A stretch of 64,000 nt of DNA, from positions 1,982,502 through 2,046,501 of the forward strand of contig NZ_JABBGF010000001.1 in assembly GCF_012927265.1 (NCBI RefSeq), read 5' to 3'. Made by a program: the position numbers and the translations under genes. Below, piece by piece: positions 51,606 to 61,306 of the stretch. Every line of letters starts with the position of its first letter. Within the stretch, counting starts at the first letter, position 1. A model generated the notes under the pieces. The model was not told the origin of the DNA. It saw only the letters and a list, made by a program, of their open reading frames with translations, and did not search any database. Origin of the DNA: Chryseobacterium cheonjiense (GTDB taxonomy: Bacteria; Bacteroidota; Bacteroidia; Flavobacteriales; Weeksellaceae).

Positions 51606-51850
51606 ATGTCTGCTTCACTCATGAGTCAGCAAATTAATGATAAGTTAGTGTTTAATAATGAATTCATTTCAGATAAAAATCACCTTGTAACAAATAAACC
51701 TTAAGTTATTCAAACGATGAAATTGCCTTGACTTTCTATAATGTATTACAAGAAGCTGATCTATCTGTTCAGTATTATATTATAAATCCTGATTTAGGAT
51801 ATGTTGTCTCTTCAGAGAAACTAATGAAGGCATATCTTTTATCTTTGTAA
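51606..51850 (+). pseudogene. Decayed small gene, frameshifted
   Basis: An ATG at 51606 opens MSASLMSQQINDKLVFNNEF, running to a TAA at 51702-51704. A second frame, one base shifted, opens at 51698 and reads TLSYSNDEIALTFYNVLQEA then DLSVQYYIINPDLGYVVSS to a TAA at 51848-51850. Both have protein-like composition and join end to end, so a single-base shift in one former gene is likely. The interval 51353-52129 has no other gene. The family is unknown; the start resembles the end of a signal peptide. Confidence 0.4.
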
Positions 51851-52105
51851 AACTACGAACCCTGATAAATGAAACTTTTCTGAGTCTTCTGTTAGAGAAC
51901 ACGATAACATAGGCTAATGAAGAATCAACTGAAAAGGATTACTGTTTACTTATATTATTTGTTTATTTTCTACTTAATTATAAATTTTGAAATTTAGTTT
52001 CAATTTGAAATTTATGACTTCGATTTTTTTAATTAGTATTTTAATTATGGTATAAAATTAAATTAATAATATTTTATTAATACAATAAATTGCTAAGGAT
52101 TATAA

Positions 52106-52113
52106 TATATTTG
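52106..52113 (+). promoter_or_regulatory. -7 box for the propeller protein gene
   Basis: TATATTTG matches TAnnTTTG, with 16 bases between the box and the ATG at 52130. Confidence 0.5.
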
Positions 52114-52129
52114 CATACTTAAACCTAAT

Positions 52130-54121
52130 ATGATATATAAAACTTTTCTTTTCTTTAGTTTCATTTTATCCTTTCCTGTTTATTCTCAATTAGCATATCT
52201 TCCTGATTATAGCTGGGGAGGAAGTTTCGGTGATGCAGAATTCGATTATGCAAACAAGGTTACCACAGACATATATGGTGATGCTATTGTTACAGGAAAA
52301 TTTATAGGTCTTGTAGACTTTGACCTAACTGCATCTTCAACTAATCTTGGGAGCGCCGGACAACCTGCTATATCATTGGCTAAATATTCACCGGACGGAT
52401 CATTAAAATGGGTAAAAAAAATTCAGTCCAATCCTACTTCTGATAACTCACCGCATATCAAATCTATTGCAACCGACTCTTCAGGTAATATCTATTTGGT
52501 AGGATATTTTTATGGAGTCGTTGATTTTGATCCCAGCCCCACAGCCACAAAAATGCTGGCAGCAGTTGGGGAAATAGGTGCTTTTATTGTAAAACTCGAC
52601 AGGAATGGTATTTTAGTCTGGGCTGGAAGCATAGGAAGTGATCTCTCAACTTTCAGTGCAAATGGAGTTGCTGTCGACAGCCAGGATAATGTTTACATAA
52701 CCGGTGGATTTTCAGGAGACGGAGATTTTGATATTACATCCGGTGTTTTCAACATGGCAAGTGGAAATGGCCAGGCAACTTTCATATTAAAATTAAATAA
52801 AGATTCGCAATTAATCTGGGGAAAAATAACTCAGGGAATAGGTGGCGATAGCGGAATATCTGTTGCTGTAGATTCTGCATCTAATGTTTTTATTACCGGG
52901 ACTAATTCCGGGACTAATGATTTTGACCCAAGCCCGGGTGGAACATTTAATATTACTACTTTAACTTCGGGACAAGTCTATCTGTTAAAACTGGACAGTA
53001 ATGGGAATTTTGTTAATGCAGGAGTAGTTTCAGCCTCCGTGCAAAGTCATCGATCCAGATCAACACAAGTAAAAATAGACGGGAATAACAATGTTATTAT
53101 TGCGGGCTATTTCTCAGGCACATTAGATTTTGACTTTGGTACATCTGTTAATCAAATGACCCAGTCCGGTAATGTTCCTGTGTACGATGCCTTTGTTCTT
53201 AAAGTGGATAATAATTTAAATTATCTTTGGGCTGCAAAACTCGGAGCAGAGTTTGCTGATGGTATTAACGGGTTAGCCATTGATCAAAATGATAATATTT
53301 TGTCGACCGGTTTTTTTGAAGGAATCATTGTCAATGATTATACGGGAAGAGATGGCTCAGAAATTTTTATCTGGGCGCTTAGTCCTGCGGGAAATCAGAT
53401 CGATCTCGAAGACTATGTCGGGCCAACCAATATCGATAAAGGAAATGATATTGCGGTTGATAAATCAGGAAATGTGTATCTGGTTGGCGAATTCATGGCA
53501 AGCCTGAAAGATATGACCATTTTCGATTATCAGTCTGTTGGCATGCTTGATGGTTTTGTAGTAAAACTTGGAAATGCCCCGGTTCAGCAACCTGCAAATA
53601 TTCCGCCTACAGCAATAAATGATACATTTACTGCGGATGGAAACAGTTCAAGCATACATAATGTACTCGCAAATGATCTGGGACTTTCCGGTACAAATAT
53701 TGTTAAAATTGTATCACAGCCGTTGCATGGAACTGTATCTATAAATGCTGCAGGAATGGTCACCTATACTCCTACAGCTTCAGCGTGGGGCACCGACAGT
53801 TTTAGTTATACAGTCGAAAACGGCAACGGATTGGTCTCAAACGTAGCCGTTGTAAACCTTACAAATGCGAATTTAGGAACAGAAGAAATAGCATCCGACC
53901 ACGAGCTTAAACTTTATCCTAACCCTGCAGTTAATGTAGTTTCCATAAGTTCTGCATTAAAAATAACCTCAATTGAGGTCTTTGAAATTTCAGGGAAGAA
54001 AATTTTCAGTGTTAAAAATGTACATAGTATTGATGTTTCATCTCTGATTTCAGGCATGTATGTATTGATTGCTGAAACAAATGATGGAAAGCGTTTCAAA
54101 AAAACATTCATTAAAAAATAA
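52130..54121 (+). CDS. T9SS-secreted SBBP-type beta-propeller protein
   Basis: A 663-residue secreted protein. Signal peptide about 1-20 (ending VYSQ). The body (about 25-480) consists of SBBP-like propeller repeats such as DSSGNIYLVGYFYGVVDFDP, DSQDNVYITGGFSGDGDFD and DKSGNVYLVGEF, each about 50-60 residues. An Ig/cadherin-like domain follows (about 492-580: PPTAINDTFTADGNSSSIHN, VLANDLGLSG, WGTDSFSYTVENG). The tail is a type A T9SS sorting domain (KLYPNPAVNVVSIS, IEVFEISGKKIFSV, LISGMYVLIAET, terminal FIKK). The product is expected on the cell surface. Its ligand is unknown. Confidence 0.87.
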   Translation: MIYKTFLFFSFILSFPVYSQLAYLPDYSWGGSFGDAEFDYANKVTTDIYGDAIVTGKFIGLVDFDLTASSTNLGSAGQPAISLAKYSPDGSLKWVKKIQSNPTSDNSPHIKSIATDSSGNIYLVGYFYGVVDFDPSPTATKMLAAVGEIGAFIVKLDRNGILVWAGSIGSDLSTFSANGVAVDSQDNVYITGGFSGDGDFDITSGVFNMASGNGQATFILKLNKDSQLIWGKITQGIGGDSGISVAVDSASNVFITGTNSGTNDFDPSPGGTFNITTLTSGQVYLLKLDSNGNFVNAGVVSASVQSHRSRSTQVKIDGNNNVIIAGYFSGTLDFDFGTSVNQMTQSGNVPVYDAFVLKVDNNLNYLWAAKLGAEFADGINGLAIDQNDNILSTGFFEGIIVNDYTGRDGSEIFIWALSPAGNQIDLEDYVGPTNIDKGNDIAVDKSGNVYLVGEFMASLKDMTIFDYQSVGMLDGFVVKLGNAPVQQPANIPPTAINDTFTADGNSSSIHNVLANDLGLSGTNIVKIVSQPLHGTVSINAAGMVTYTPTASAWGTDSFSYTVENGNGLVSNVAVVNLTNANLGTEEIASDHELKLYPNPAVNVVSISSALKITSIEVFEISGKKIFSVKNVHSIDVSSLISGMYVLIAETNDGKRFKKTFIKK

Positions 54122-54369
54122 TTACACAATTAAAGCTAATTTTCCATATTATGTGAGTAGTAATTTATAGGCTATTTAAGAAGTCAATACCTTGAGCATA
54201 ATCTCTAGCTCGCATCTTGATAAAATAAAGTACCACCGTAATGCTAATAGAACTCAAAAATTTTAGATTCCACATACAAAGGAAATTGTGTTTCAAAAAA
54301 CAAAAGTAATCCTAAATGATCGTATTCTGAAAAGCAATTATCGAAAGGCCGGAAGCAATGGGATTTTAA

Positions 54370-54406
54370 AATAAGAAAAGCTGCTTTATAAGCAGCTTTT
54401 CTTATT
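54370..54406. terminator. Bidirectional terminator between propeller gene and YceI gene
   Basis: The arms AATAAGAAAAGCTGCT and AGCAGCTTTTCTTATT pair over 16 bases. The rest of the interval 54122-54425 shows no gene or repeat. Confidence 0.8.
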
Positions 54407-54425
54407 TTATTAAATGAACCTATAA

Positions 54426-55103
54426 TTATTTCTTCGCTTTTACATCCACAGCGATCTCAATATCCTTGCTGATCATCCATTCTGCAGGATCGGCTTCGGA
54501 AGTCCCGAACTTAATTCCCCAGTCTGCCCTGTTTACCGTAAACTTTGCCTGAATAGAAGCAGAATTTTCTGTTACGTCAACTTTAGCCGGGAACGTTACA
54601 TTCATTGTTTTTCCTGATAACGTAAGATTTCCGCTTACCGTTTTATTGGCTCCGGCAACAGCATCTGCAGACGCATTCTTAAGATCCGTTACACTTGTAA
54701 TTTTGAAATCCGAAGTAGGATTCTTTGTCGTGTCGAAGAAATCGGGATTTTTAAGGTGCGCTTCAAGATCTGCAGGTTTTTTATCCTTTTCCGTCACGGA
54801 AGCAGGATCTACCTTGATTGAATTCATATCGATTACAAAATTTCCGGCAGCAAGCTGTCCTCCTTCAATACTCAAATCTCCGGATTGTATATGAAGAGTC
54901 CCCCAGCGCGGAGCCAGTCCCCCTTTATGGAAAGCCTTCCAGTTTACTACAGAAGCTGCCGTATCTACAGCCAGCATCTCCCCTTTGCTTTCCGCTACCG
55001 TCTGTTCCTGCGCCGTAGCTGCATTTTCAGCAGATTTTTCCTTAGTACATGAAGCGGCAAAAAGCCCTACTCCTACCAATGCAATAACACTCAATTTTTT
55101 CAT
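54426..55103 (-). CDS. YceI family lipoprotein
   Basis: A 225-residue lipoprotein with signal MKKLSVIALVGVGLFAASC (lipobox Cys19), an alanine/glutamate linker (about 20-42) and a YceI domain (about 45-223). YceI proteins are lipocalin-like barrels that bind polyisoprenoid or amide lipids in the periplasm; the exact role is unclear. Landmarks are DTAASVVNWKAFHKGG at the start, FVIDMNSIKVD, LKNPDFFDTTKNPTSDFKIT, GNLTLSGKTMNVTFP and FTVNRADWGIKFG. The gene is monocistronic and ends at a bidirectional terminator shared with the convergent propeller gene. Confidence 0.9.
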   Translation of the reverse strand: MKKLSVIALVGVGLFAASCTKEKSAENAATAQEQTVAESKGEMLAVDTAASVVNWKAFHKGGLAPRWGTLHIQSGDLSIEGGQLAAGNFVIDMNSIKVDPASVTEKDKKPADLEAHLKNPDFFDTTKNPTSDFKITSVTDLKNASADAVAGANKTVSGNLTLSGKTMNVTFPAKVDVTENSASIQAKFTVNRADWGIKFGTSEADPAEWMISKDIEIAVDVKAKK

Positions 55104-55322
55104 ATTGTCAATTGTTTTAAAAGTTTATTATTCATACCGAAACATTAAAAATATATTTCCGGTTTTTAATTTTTCAAAAATAGAAAAACTTATCTATGGT
55201 ACCTCTTACCATACATCAATAAATTTAATCCTACTGTAGGAATCCGCTATAGATATTAAATTTCTCCATTAAAAAACGTTTCAATCAATCATATTTTCTA
55301 AGAAAGACAAAACAAGTTATTG

Positions 55323-55353
55323 TTGTTTCGTCCTTTTAAATCATGTAAATTTG
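55323..55353 (+). promoter_or_regulatory. Promoter (-33 TTG and -7 TAAATTTG) for the MG2/TonB-plug protein gene
   Basis: TTG at 55323-55325 and TAAATTTG at 55346-55353 are separated by 20 bases, within the range known for Bacteroidota housekeeping promoters. This is the only box of the window where I also see a good -33 element. Confidence 0.55.
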
Positions 55354-55382
55354 CACTCTAATATTCAATGAAATTCAGATTT

Positions 55383-57785
55383 ATGACAAAAAAGATTCTC
55401 TATCTGCTATGTATATTTGCAGCTTTAGGCAGTTTAGGAGCACAAGACAAGGCAGAAAAAGCACTCGAAATCTTCTCAGAAAAATATCCCCAGGAAAAAA
55501 TACACTTAATTTTCAATAAAAACAGCTATATCGCAGGAGAAAATATTTGGTTTAAATCTTTTGTCTTTGATGGCTATAACCTCTCCTCTATTTCCACATC
55601 CATGTTTGTGGAGTTGTACGACAGCAATAAAACCCAGATCGCCAAAGAAATCCTTCCCCTTCTTAACGGACAGGGCAGCGGAAGCTTTATGTTGTCCGAA
55701 AATTTAAAAGAAGGGATCTATTATATCAGAGCTTATACAGCGTGGATGTCTAATTTCAGTGAAGATTTTCAGGCATTACAGCAAATTGTAGTCTATAATC
55801 CTTCGTCCCCGGAGAAACTTGTTTTGGATGACGCTTCAAAATGGACAGCCTCTGTTTTTCCCGAAGGCGGAACTTTTATAGATGGTATCAATACAAAATT
55901 CGCAGTTCGGTTACATTCAAAAGGCATTACGCCGTCAGACTGGAACGGATATGTTATTAACGCAGAAAAACCTGACGTTAAAATAACCTCCTTTAAAGGC
56001 TTTGATCAAAATGTAGGAACCTTTTCTCTGACACCGAAAACAGGTGTGAAATACCAGGTAGTTTTATCTGATTCTAAAGGAAACAGGCAGGTCGTAGATC
56101 TGCCGTATGTTGCGGATTCAGGAATAAACCTTCAGGTTTCAACAGGCAATGATGCCGTAAAATTTTCCGTAAAATCAAAAAACATTGCCCCCGGAACAGT
56201 ATATAAAGTGATCGGGACAATCGGTAACCAGATGGTTTTTAAGATCAATTCAGACAAAATTCTTGAGAAAACTTATTCCATCCCCGCAGAGCAGCTTATT
56301 AACGGAATTCTCCAGCTTACAGTGTTCGATGAAAAAGAAAGTATCATAGCCCGGAGGCTTACCTTCGTTCAGCCCGGAATGTTAAAAATCAAAAAACCGG
56401 TACTGCAGTCTATGCAGCTTAACGAATCTCCGCGAGCATCAAACTCTTTCAACATCAATCCGGAGCAGAATAACAATGCTTATACCGTACTGGTATTGGA
56501 TGGCAGTTCAGAAAATTCTGAAGATGAAAACAGTTTTTTAAGTACATTATGGCTTACCGGCGATATTACATCCAAAATATATACTCCATCCCAATATTTT
56601 ACAACAAACCGTAACAACGAGGCACTTGATGCTCTTTTGATTTCAGAAATATGGAAAAGATTCGACTGGCGCAACATTATGTCCAGAACCTTTCCTATCA
56701 TCAGCTACCAGCCGCAGCCCTATATTTCTTATAAAGGAAAAGTATCGGTACAAGGCAAACCAGCATCAAATACAGAGTTAAACCTCATGTTTGAAATTCC
56801 GGAATACGGAACAAAACTGTTTCAGGTAAAAACAGACGACAAAGGATTCTTTACCGTGAAAGGGCTGATCTTTGAAGACGCCATTAAATTTTCATATCAG
56901 CTGAATGATCCCAAAATACCAAAAGAACAGGTGCAGGTGATTTTCCAGCCCGATTATTCATTTGTTCCGTTAAAAAAATCGCTTCCCGAAAGTAATTATA
57001 CCCTTGTTCAACGCCAAAGTGATGATCAGCTCTCTGAGCCGGTTAAAAGATATTTAGCAACCAAAAAAACACAGGCCAGTATCTACGAAAAAGCAACACT
57101 TATTGAAGAAGTAAAATTAAAAGCCAGGAAAAAGGATAAAACAAAAGAACTTAACGAAAAGCTGAGCAGCCCAATGTTCAAAAGTATGAACGAAACCATC
57201 TTTGATCTGGTGAATGAAAACAATTCGGCACAGGCCTCTATGAATATTTTAAGCTGGCTGCAGGGAAGAGTTGCGGGGCTGACCATAGAATCCAGCATGG
57301 GAAGTTATTTCCCGAAATTACGGGGATCCAACATAAATGTATATCTGGATGAAATGAAGGTCGATCCATCACAGATCAGCTCACTTCCGGTATCTGATAT
57401 TGCCATGGTAAAAGTGATCAGAGGTTATTTTGCAGGAGGATTCGGTGGCGGAAACGGTGCGATCGCAATTTACACACGCCGCGGCGGAATAACAGGTTTT
57501 ACAAATGATCCTAAAGCTTCAACGCAGCTAAAGCAGACTGTACTTCACGGATTCGATAAAGAAGCACCTTTTGTGAACCCCGATTACAGCGATCAAAACT
57601 TCAGCACGATCTCTAAAGATGTAAGGACCACGCTCTACTGGAATCCATACGTAGAAGCTGAGACAAAAGATCAAACCGGAATACAGTTCTTCAATAATGA
57701 TGACGCAAAAAGCTTTAAAATTATCATAATAGGATTCGATGAAAAAGACCTTGTTCCAATTTATTATAATGAAATTGTTAAATAG
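55383..57785 (+). CDS. MG2-like and TonB-plug domain exported protein
   Basis: An 800-residue exported protein. Signal peptide MTKKILYLLCIFAALGSLGA (about 1-22); an in-frame ATG five codons upstream at 55368 is possible. The first mature domain (about 25-125: KIHLIFNKNSYIAGENIWFK, KEGIYYIRAYTAWM) resembles the MG2 domain of alpha-2-macroglobulins. A carboxypeptidase-regulatory-like domain follows around 450-520 (GKPASNTELNLMF). Near the end lies a TonB-receptor plug-like domain (about 610-695: GRVAGLTIESSMGSYFPKLR, VIRGYFAGGFGGGNGAIAIY) but no outer-membrane barrel. Such proteins are common in Bacteroidota; the role is unknown, perhaps with a separate transporter. Confidence 0.8.
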   Translation: MTKKILYLLCIFAALGSLGAQDKAEKALEIFSEKYPQEKIHLIFNKNSYIAGENIWFKSFVFDGYNLSSISTSMFVELYDSNKTQIAKEILPLLNGQGSGSFMLSENLKEGIYYIRAYTAWMSNFSEDFQALQQIVVYNPSSPEKLVLDDASKWTASVFPEGGTFIDGINTKFAVRLHSKGITPSDWNGYVINAEKPDVKITSFKGFDQNVGTFSLTPKTGVKYQVVLSDSKGNRQVVDLPYVADSGINLQVSTGNDAVKFSVKSKNIAPGTVYKVIGTIGNQMVFKINSDKILEKTYSIPAEQLINGILQLTVFDEKESIIARRLTFVQPGMLKIKKPVLQSMQLNESPRASNSFNINPEQNNNAYTVLVLDGSSENSEDENSFLSTLWLTGDITSKIYTPSQYFTTNRNNEALDALLISEIWKRFDWRNIMSRTFPIISYQPQPYISYKGKVSVQGKPASNTELNLMFEIPEYGTKLFQVKTDDKGFFTVKGLIFEDAIKFSYQLNDPKIPKEQVQVIFQPDYSFVPLKKSLPESNYTLVQRQSDDQLSEPVKRYLATKKTQASIYEKATLIEEVKLKARKKDKTKELNEKLSSPMFKSMNETIFDLVNENNSAQASMNILSWLQGRVAGLTIESSMGSYFPKLRGSNINVYLDEMKVDPSQISSLPVSDIAMVKVIRGYFAGGFGGGNGAIAIYTRRGGITGFTNDPKASTQLKQTVLHGFDKEAPFVNPDYSDQNFSTISKDVRTTLYWNPYVEAETKDQTGIQFFNNDDAKSFKIIIIGFDEKDLVPIYYNEIVK

Positions 57786-57796
57786 AAAACCAAATG

Positions 57797-57824
57797 AAAA
57801 CAGTACCAATCATACTGTTTTTTT
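57797..57824 (+). terminator. Terminator after the MG2/TonB-plug gene
   Basis: AAAACAGTA pairs with TACTGTTTT and is followed by TTTT. Confidence 0.75.
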
Positions 57825-58062
57825 ATGTTTAAAATAATATCAGAATGGCTCCTAAAAGTCTTGAAATATTTCAAAGGACGTAAAAAAAATCAAAGATTTT
57901 TAAAACTTATGTGTTCTAAAGTTTGCGCAAAGCTTTATCCTCAAATCTAATTTGACTTATGTGTTTAAAAAGCTTTTGTATATGTACAAATGTTTAAGCA
58001 GACTTTTACAATACATTCCTCTTTTGTAAAAAAGTCTGTATTTTAGCCGTTTAAATTTTAAA

Positions 58063-60186
58063 ATGAACGCAACCCGTTATATACAGCAGATTCTTGACAT
58101 TCCGGAAAAAAATATTACCCCTACCCTTCAGCTGTTGGCTGAAGACTGTACCATTCCCTTTATTGCCCGTTACCGTAAAGACAGAACTGGAAACCTCGAT
58201 GAGATACAGATTGAGCAGATCTCAAAAATCAGCAGGCAGTTTGAAGAGATTGTAAAAAGAAAAGAAACCATTCTGAAGGCTATTGACGAGCAAAATGCCC
58301 TGTCACCAGAATTAAAACAAAGAATCGAAGAAAGCTTCGATATGCAGGAACTTGAAGATTTGTACCTGCCTTTTAAAAAAAGAAAAAAAACAAAAGCAGA
58401 TGCTGCAAAGGAAAAAGGACTGGAACCTTTAGCTAAAATCATTATGAGCCAGAAAGCTCAGGACCTACAGTTTTTAGCCTCAAAATACCTTAATGACAAG
58501 GTAAGCACCGAAGAAGAGGCACTTCAGGGCGCCAGAGATATCATGGCCGAATGGATCAACGAGAACATGTACGTCCGCAAAAACCTCCGAAGAATATTCC
58601 AGAGGAAAGCTGTGATTACTTCAAAGGTCGTAAAAGCAAAGCAGGAAGAAGAGGATGCAAAAAAATTCTCCCAGTATTTTGAATGGGAAGAAAATCTCAG
58701 CAGAACGCCCTCCCATCGTCTTTTGGCCATGTTACGGGCAGAATCGGAAGGTTTTGTGAGAACGAATGTCGGAATCGACAAAGATGAGGCAATTGAATTC
58801 ATAGAAAATGCAGTTATCAAATCCAATAACGAAACGGCAGAGCAAATTGCACTGGCCATAAAAGACAGCTACAAACGTTTGCTGGAACCTGCCATCTCGA
58901 ATGAAACACTACAGGAAGCCAAAGAAAGAGCAGACAAAAAAGCCATCGAAATTTTCTCCGAAAACCTTACACAGCTGCTTCTTGCACCACCTTTGGGAGA
59001 AAAAAGGATTCTTGCCATAGATCCGGGATACAGAAGTGGCTGCAAAGTCGTATGCCTGGATGAAAAAGGTGATCTTCTGCATAACGAAACCATCTATCCT
59101 CACGCGCCGCAAAACGAATCTGGTATGGCTATGAAGAAAATTCGCTCTATGGTCAATGCCTATAACATCGAAGCTATCTCCATTGGAAACGGAACCGCAA
59201 GCCGTGAAACGGAATTTTTCATTAAAAAAATTGCTTTTGACAAACCTTTACAGGTTTTTGTGGTTTCTGAAGCCGGAGCTTCCGTATACTCCGCAAGTAA
59301 GATTGCCAGGGAAGAATTCCCGTCGTATGATGTAACCGTTCGCGGAGCAGTTTCTATCGGAAGAAGACTATCAGATCCTCTGGCCGAACTTGTGAAAATT
59401 GATCCGAAATCTATAGGTGTCGGGCAATACCAGCATGATGTAGACCAGACTCAACTGAAAAACGAACTGGACTCTACCGTTATGAAATGCGTAAACGCTG
59501 TCGGAATCAACCTTAATACGGCCAGCAAATCTTTATTGAGCTATGTCTCCGGAATCGGTGAAAAAATGGCAGAGAATATCGTTAGTTACCGTGCAGAAAA
59601 CGGAGCTTTCGAAGACAGGAAACAGCTTAAAAAAGTCCCAAGGCTAGGTGAAAAAGCCTTCCAGCAGGCTGCCGCTTTTGTGAGAGTAAGCAATTCTAAA
59701 AATCCGTTGGATAATTCTGCCGTGCATCCCGAAGCCTACGGAATTGTTGAAAAAATGGCGAAGGATTTAGGAATCAAAACCCACGAGCTGATTGCCAATA
59801 AAGAAAAAATAGCACAGATCAGTCCTGAGAAATATATCACGGAAGACATCGGAATTTTAAGTATCCGGGATATTTTAAAAGAACTTGAAAAACCAGGATT
59901 AGATCCGCGAAAAGCCGCCAAAGTTTTTGAATTCGATCCAAATGTGAAAAAGATTACTGATCTGAAGATCGGGATGATTCTTCCGGGAATCGTTAATAAT
60001 ATTACCGCCTTCGGATGCTTTGTAGATCTGGGCATTAAAGAAAGCGGACTGGTACATATTTCCCAGCTGAAAGACGGGTTTGTCTCCGATGTGAATGAAG
60101 TCGTAAAATTGCATCAGCACGTTCAGGTAAAGGTTACGGATGTGGATGAAGCAAGGAAAAGAATACAGCTGAGTATGATACTGTAA
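58063..60186 (+). CDS. tex: Tex family RNA-binding transcriptional accessory protein
   Basis: A 707-residue nucleic-acid-binding protein of the Tex/Spt6 group, thought to act at transcription complexes. The domain order is intact: N-terminal Tex helical region (about 1-190, IARYRKDRTGNLDEIQIE), the YqgF/RNase-H-like domain (about 320-450: ILAIDPGYRSGCKVVCLDE, IGNGTASRETE), double helix-hairpin-helix (about 485-560: NLNTASKSLLSYVSGIGEKM) and a carboxy-terminal S1 RNA-binding domain (about 635-705: GMILPGIVNNITAFGCFVD, GLVHISQL). Length is as usual, slightly short. The RDD gene starts nine bases after its stop codon. Confidence 0.96.
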   Translation: MNATRYIQQILDIPEKNITPTLQLLAEDCTIPFIARYRKDRTGNLDEIQIEQISKISRQFEEIVKRKETILKAIDEQNALSPELKQRIEESFDMQELEDLYLPFKKRKKTKADAAKEKGLEPLAKIIMSQKAQDLQFLASKYLNDKVSTEEEALQGARDIMAEWINENMYVRKNLRRIFQRKAVITSKVVKAKQEEEDAKKFSQYFEWEENLSRTPSHRLLAMLRAESEGFVRTNVGIDKDEAIEFIENAVIKSNNETAEQIALAIKDSYKRLLEPAISNETLQEAKERADKKAIEIFSENLTQLLLAPPLGEKRILAIDPGYRSGCKVVCLDEKGDLLHNETIYPHAPQNESGMAMKKIRSMVNAYNIEAISIGNGTASRETEFFIKKIAFDKPLQVFVVSEAGASVYSASKIAREEFPSYDVTVRGAVSIGRRLSDPLAELVKIDPKSIGVGQYQHDVDQTQLKNELDSTVMKCVNAVGINLNTASKSLLSYVSGIGEKMAENIVSYRAENGAFEDRKQLKKVPRLGEKAFQQAAAFVRVSNSKNPLDNSAVHPEAYGIVEKMAKDLGIKTHELIANKEKIAQISPEKYITEDIGILSIRDILKELEKPGLDPRKAAKVFEFDPNVKKITDLKIGMILPGIVNNITAFGCFVDLGIKESGLVHISQLKDGFVSDVNEVVKLHQHVQVKVTDVDEARKRIQLSMIL

Positions 60187-60195
60187 GAATTTATC

Positions 60196-60789
60196 GTGAA
60201 AATATCAGAAATTAAAGAAAGAAAAGTAATTCACAGACCGACTCTTGATTTTGACAGGTTCGGCAAAAGAATCTATCATGCTTACGAGTATTATCTTCCT
60301 TATAATCCCGGATTCAAAGGAAATGAGACCCAGAGATTATTTGCTAAATGGATAGATATGGCCTTGTTTGTTTCGCTTTTTTATTATTTATTCCATGAAA
60401 GGCTCATCATAAGTATTGCATTATCCGTTCCCGCCGTTATCATTTCAGGGGCAATAACAGAATATTATTTCGGAACTACATTAGGAAAAAAATTATTCAG
60501 AATGAAAGTAATTGATGATGAAGGAAATCATCCTGCTTTTCTTCATTCTTTAAAAAGAAATGTGCTATGTCTGGCAAATCTATATCCCGTTTTTACGGAA
60601 TACACATCAAAAACTGTTGCTATGGGAAGGAGAACGGGAACACAAATGAATTTTAGGATGCATCTCAATAACACCATTTGCAAAACCTACATTGTAAAAG
60701 AGAGCAAAATGGAAGAAATAAGAAGTTTAATGGATGTTGAGCCGCCGGAAAATAAGAAGCTGCCTGGCTCAAATGATGATTTGATGTGA
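60196..60789 (+). CDS. RDD family membrane protein
   Basis: A 197-residue membrane protein of the RDD family, whose members have been linked to transport or small-molecule handling without a clear common function. Two hydrophobic helices are visible (about 56-68 and 72-88: MALFVSLFYYLF, IALSVPAVIISGAI), then the family block TLGKKLFRMKVIDDEG (about 95-110) and a polar tail ending in a proline/glutamate-rich stretch. The start codon is a GTG at 60196, nine bases after tex, so the two are likely co-transcribed. Confidence 0.78.
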   Translation: MKISEIKERKVIHRPTLDFDRFGKRIYHAYEYYLPYNPGFKGNETQRLFAKWIDMALFVSLFYYLFHERLIISIALSVPAVIISGAITEYYFGTTLGKKLFRMKVIDDEGNHPAFLHSLKRNVLCLANLYPVFTEYTSKTVAMGRRTGTQMNFRMHLNNTICKTYIVKESKMEEIRSLMDVEPPENKKLPGSNDDLM

Positions 60790-60827
60790 TGCTGTTATAT
60801 TTTAGACCAATAATGGAGATAAAAACA

Positions 60828-60850
60828 AAGCCGGCTAAGTGAGCCGGCTT
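60828..60850. terminator. Terminator between convergent RDD and histone-like genes
   Basis: AAGCCGGCT pairs with AGCCGGCTT over a five-base loop; sequence on both sides is A/T-rich. Confidence 0.7.
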
Positions 60851-60855
60851 CATTA

Positions 60856-61032
60856 TTATTTTTTAGATTCTTCAACAGAAACTTTTCTGAAATCCTTGAA
60901 AAGCTTGCTTAGTTCCAAAGCTGATTTACGAGCTCTTGTACCCGCTGCTTTGTTTCCTTTTTCTGCCTGTTGGTTTGCTTCAGTTGTGAAAGCTTCAAAT
61001 TCCGCGTTGATTTTTTCAATTAATTCTTTCAT
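60856..61032 (-). CDS. Histone H1-like small basic protein (Hc1-type)
   Basis: A 58-residue protein read on the minus strand from an ATG at 61032 to a TAA at 60856. It starts MKELIEKINAEFEAF, is helical with alternating acidic and basic patches, then has AEKGNKAAGTRARKSALELS and ends LFKDFRKVSVEESKK. This pattern is the Bacteroidota histone-H1-like family related to chlamydial Hc1, small DNA-associated proteins that are abundant in flavobacteria. Nucleoid binding is inferred from the family. It is convergent with the RDD gene and sits near dps, another nucleoid-associated protein. Confidence 0.87.
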   Translation of the reverse strand: MKELIEKINAEFEAFTTEANQQAEKGNKAAGTRARKSALELSKLFKDFRKVSVEESKK

Positions 61033-61150
61033 TATTTTTAAAATTTAGGCTGCAAATATATGTTTTATCACTATTCCAGCCTAATACAGACGAAAAAATT
61101 TGTAATAATTAATCAAATTTAACCTGTCGTCTTTGCTTTTAATTTATTTT

Positions 61151-61284
61151 TTAAATCAAAATATACTTTTTAGTGTTTTTCATACGGTATTCAACGATCC
61201 GTTTTGCCTGTTCACCGAAATCATTATCATTTAATCCCGATTCCTGCAGAACTTTACATCAGGAAAAAGAGCAATAGTGCTCAT
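61151..61284 (-). pseudogene. Possible frameshifted small gene upstream of dps
   Basis: On the minus strand MSTIALFPDVK (from an ATG at 61284) can be joined by a one-base shift to VLQESGLNDNDFGEQAKRIV and EYRMKNTKKYILI, ending at a TAA at 61151-61153. The second part has convincing protein character, but I recognise no family. It could equally be a chance open frame. Confidence 0.3.
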
Positions 61285-61306
61285 ACAACTTTAAATAATT
61301 CACATC

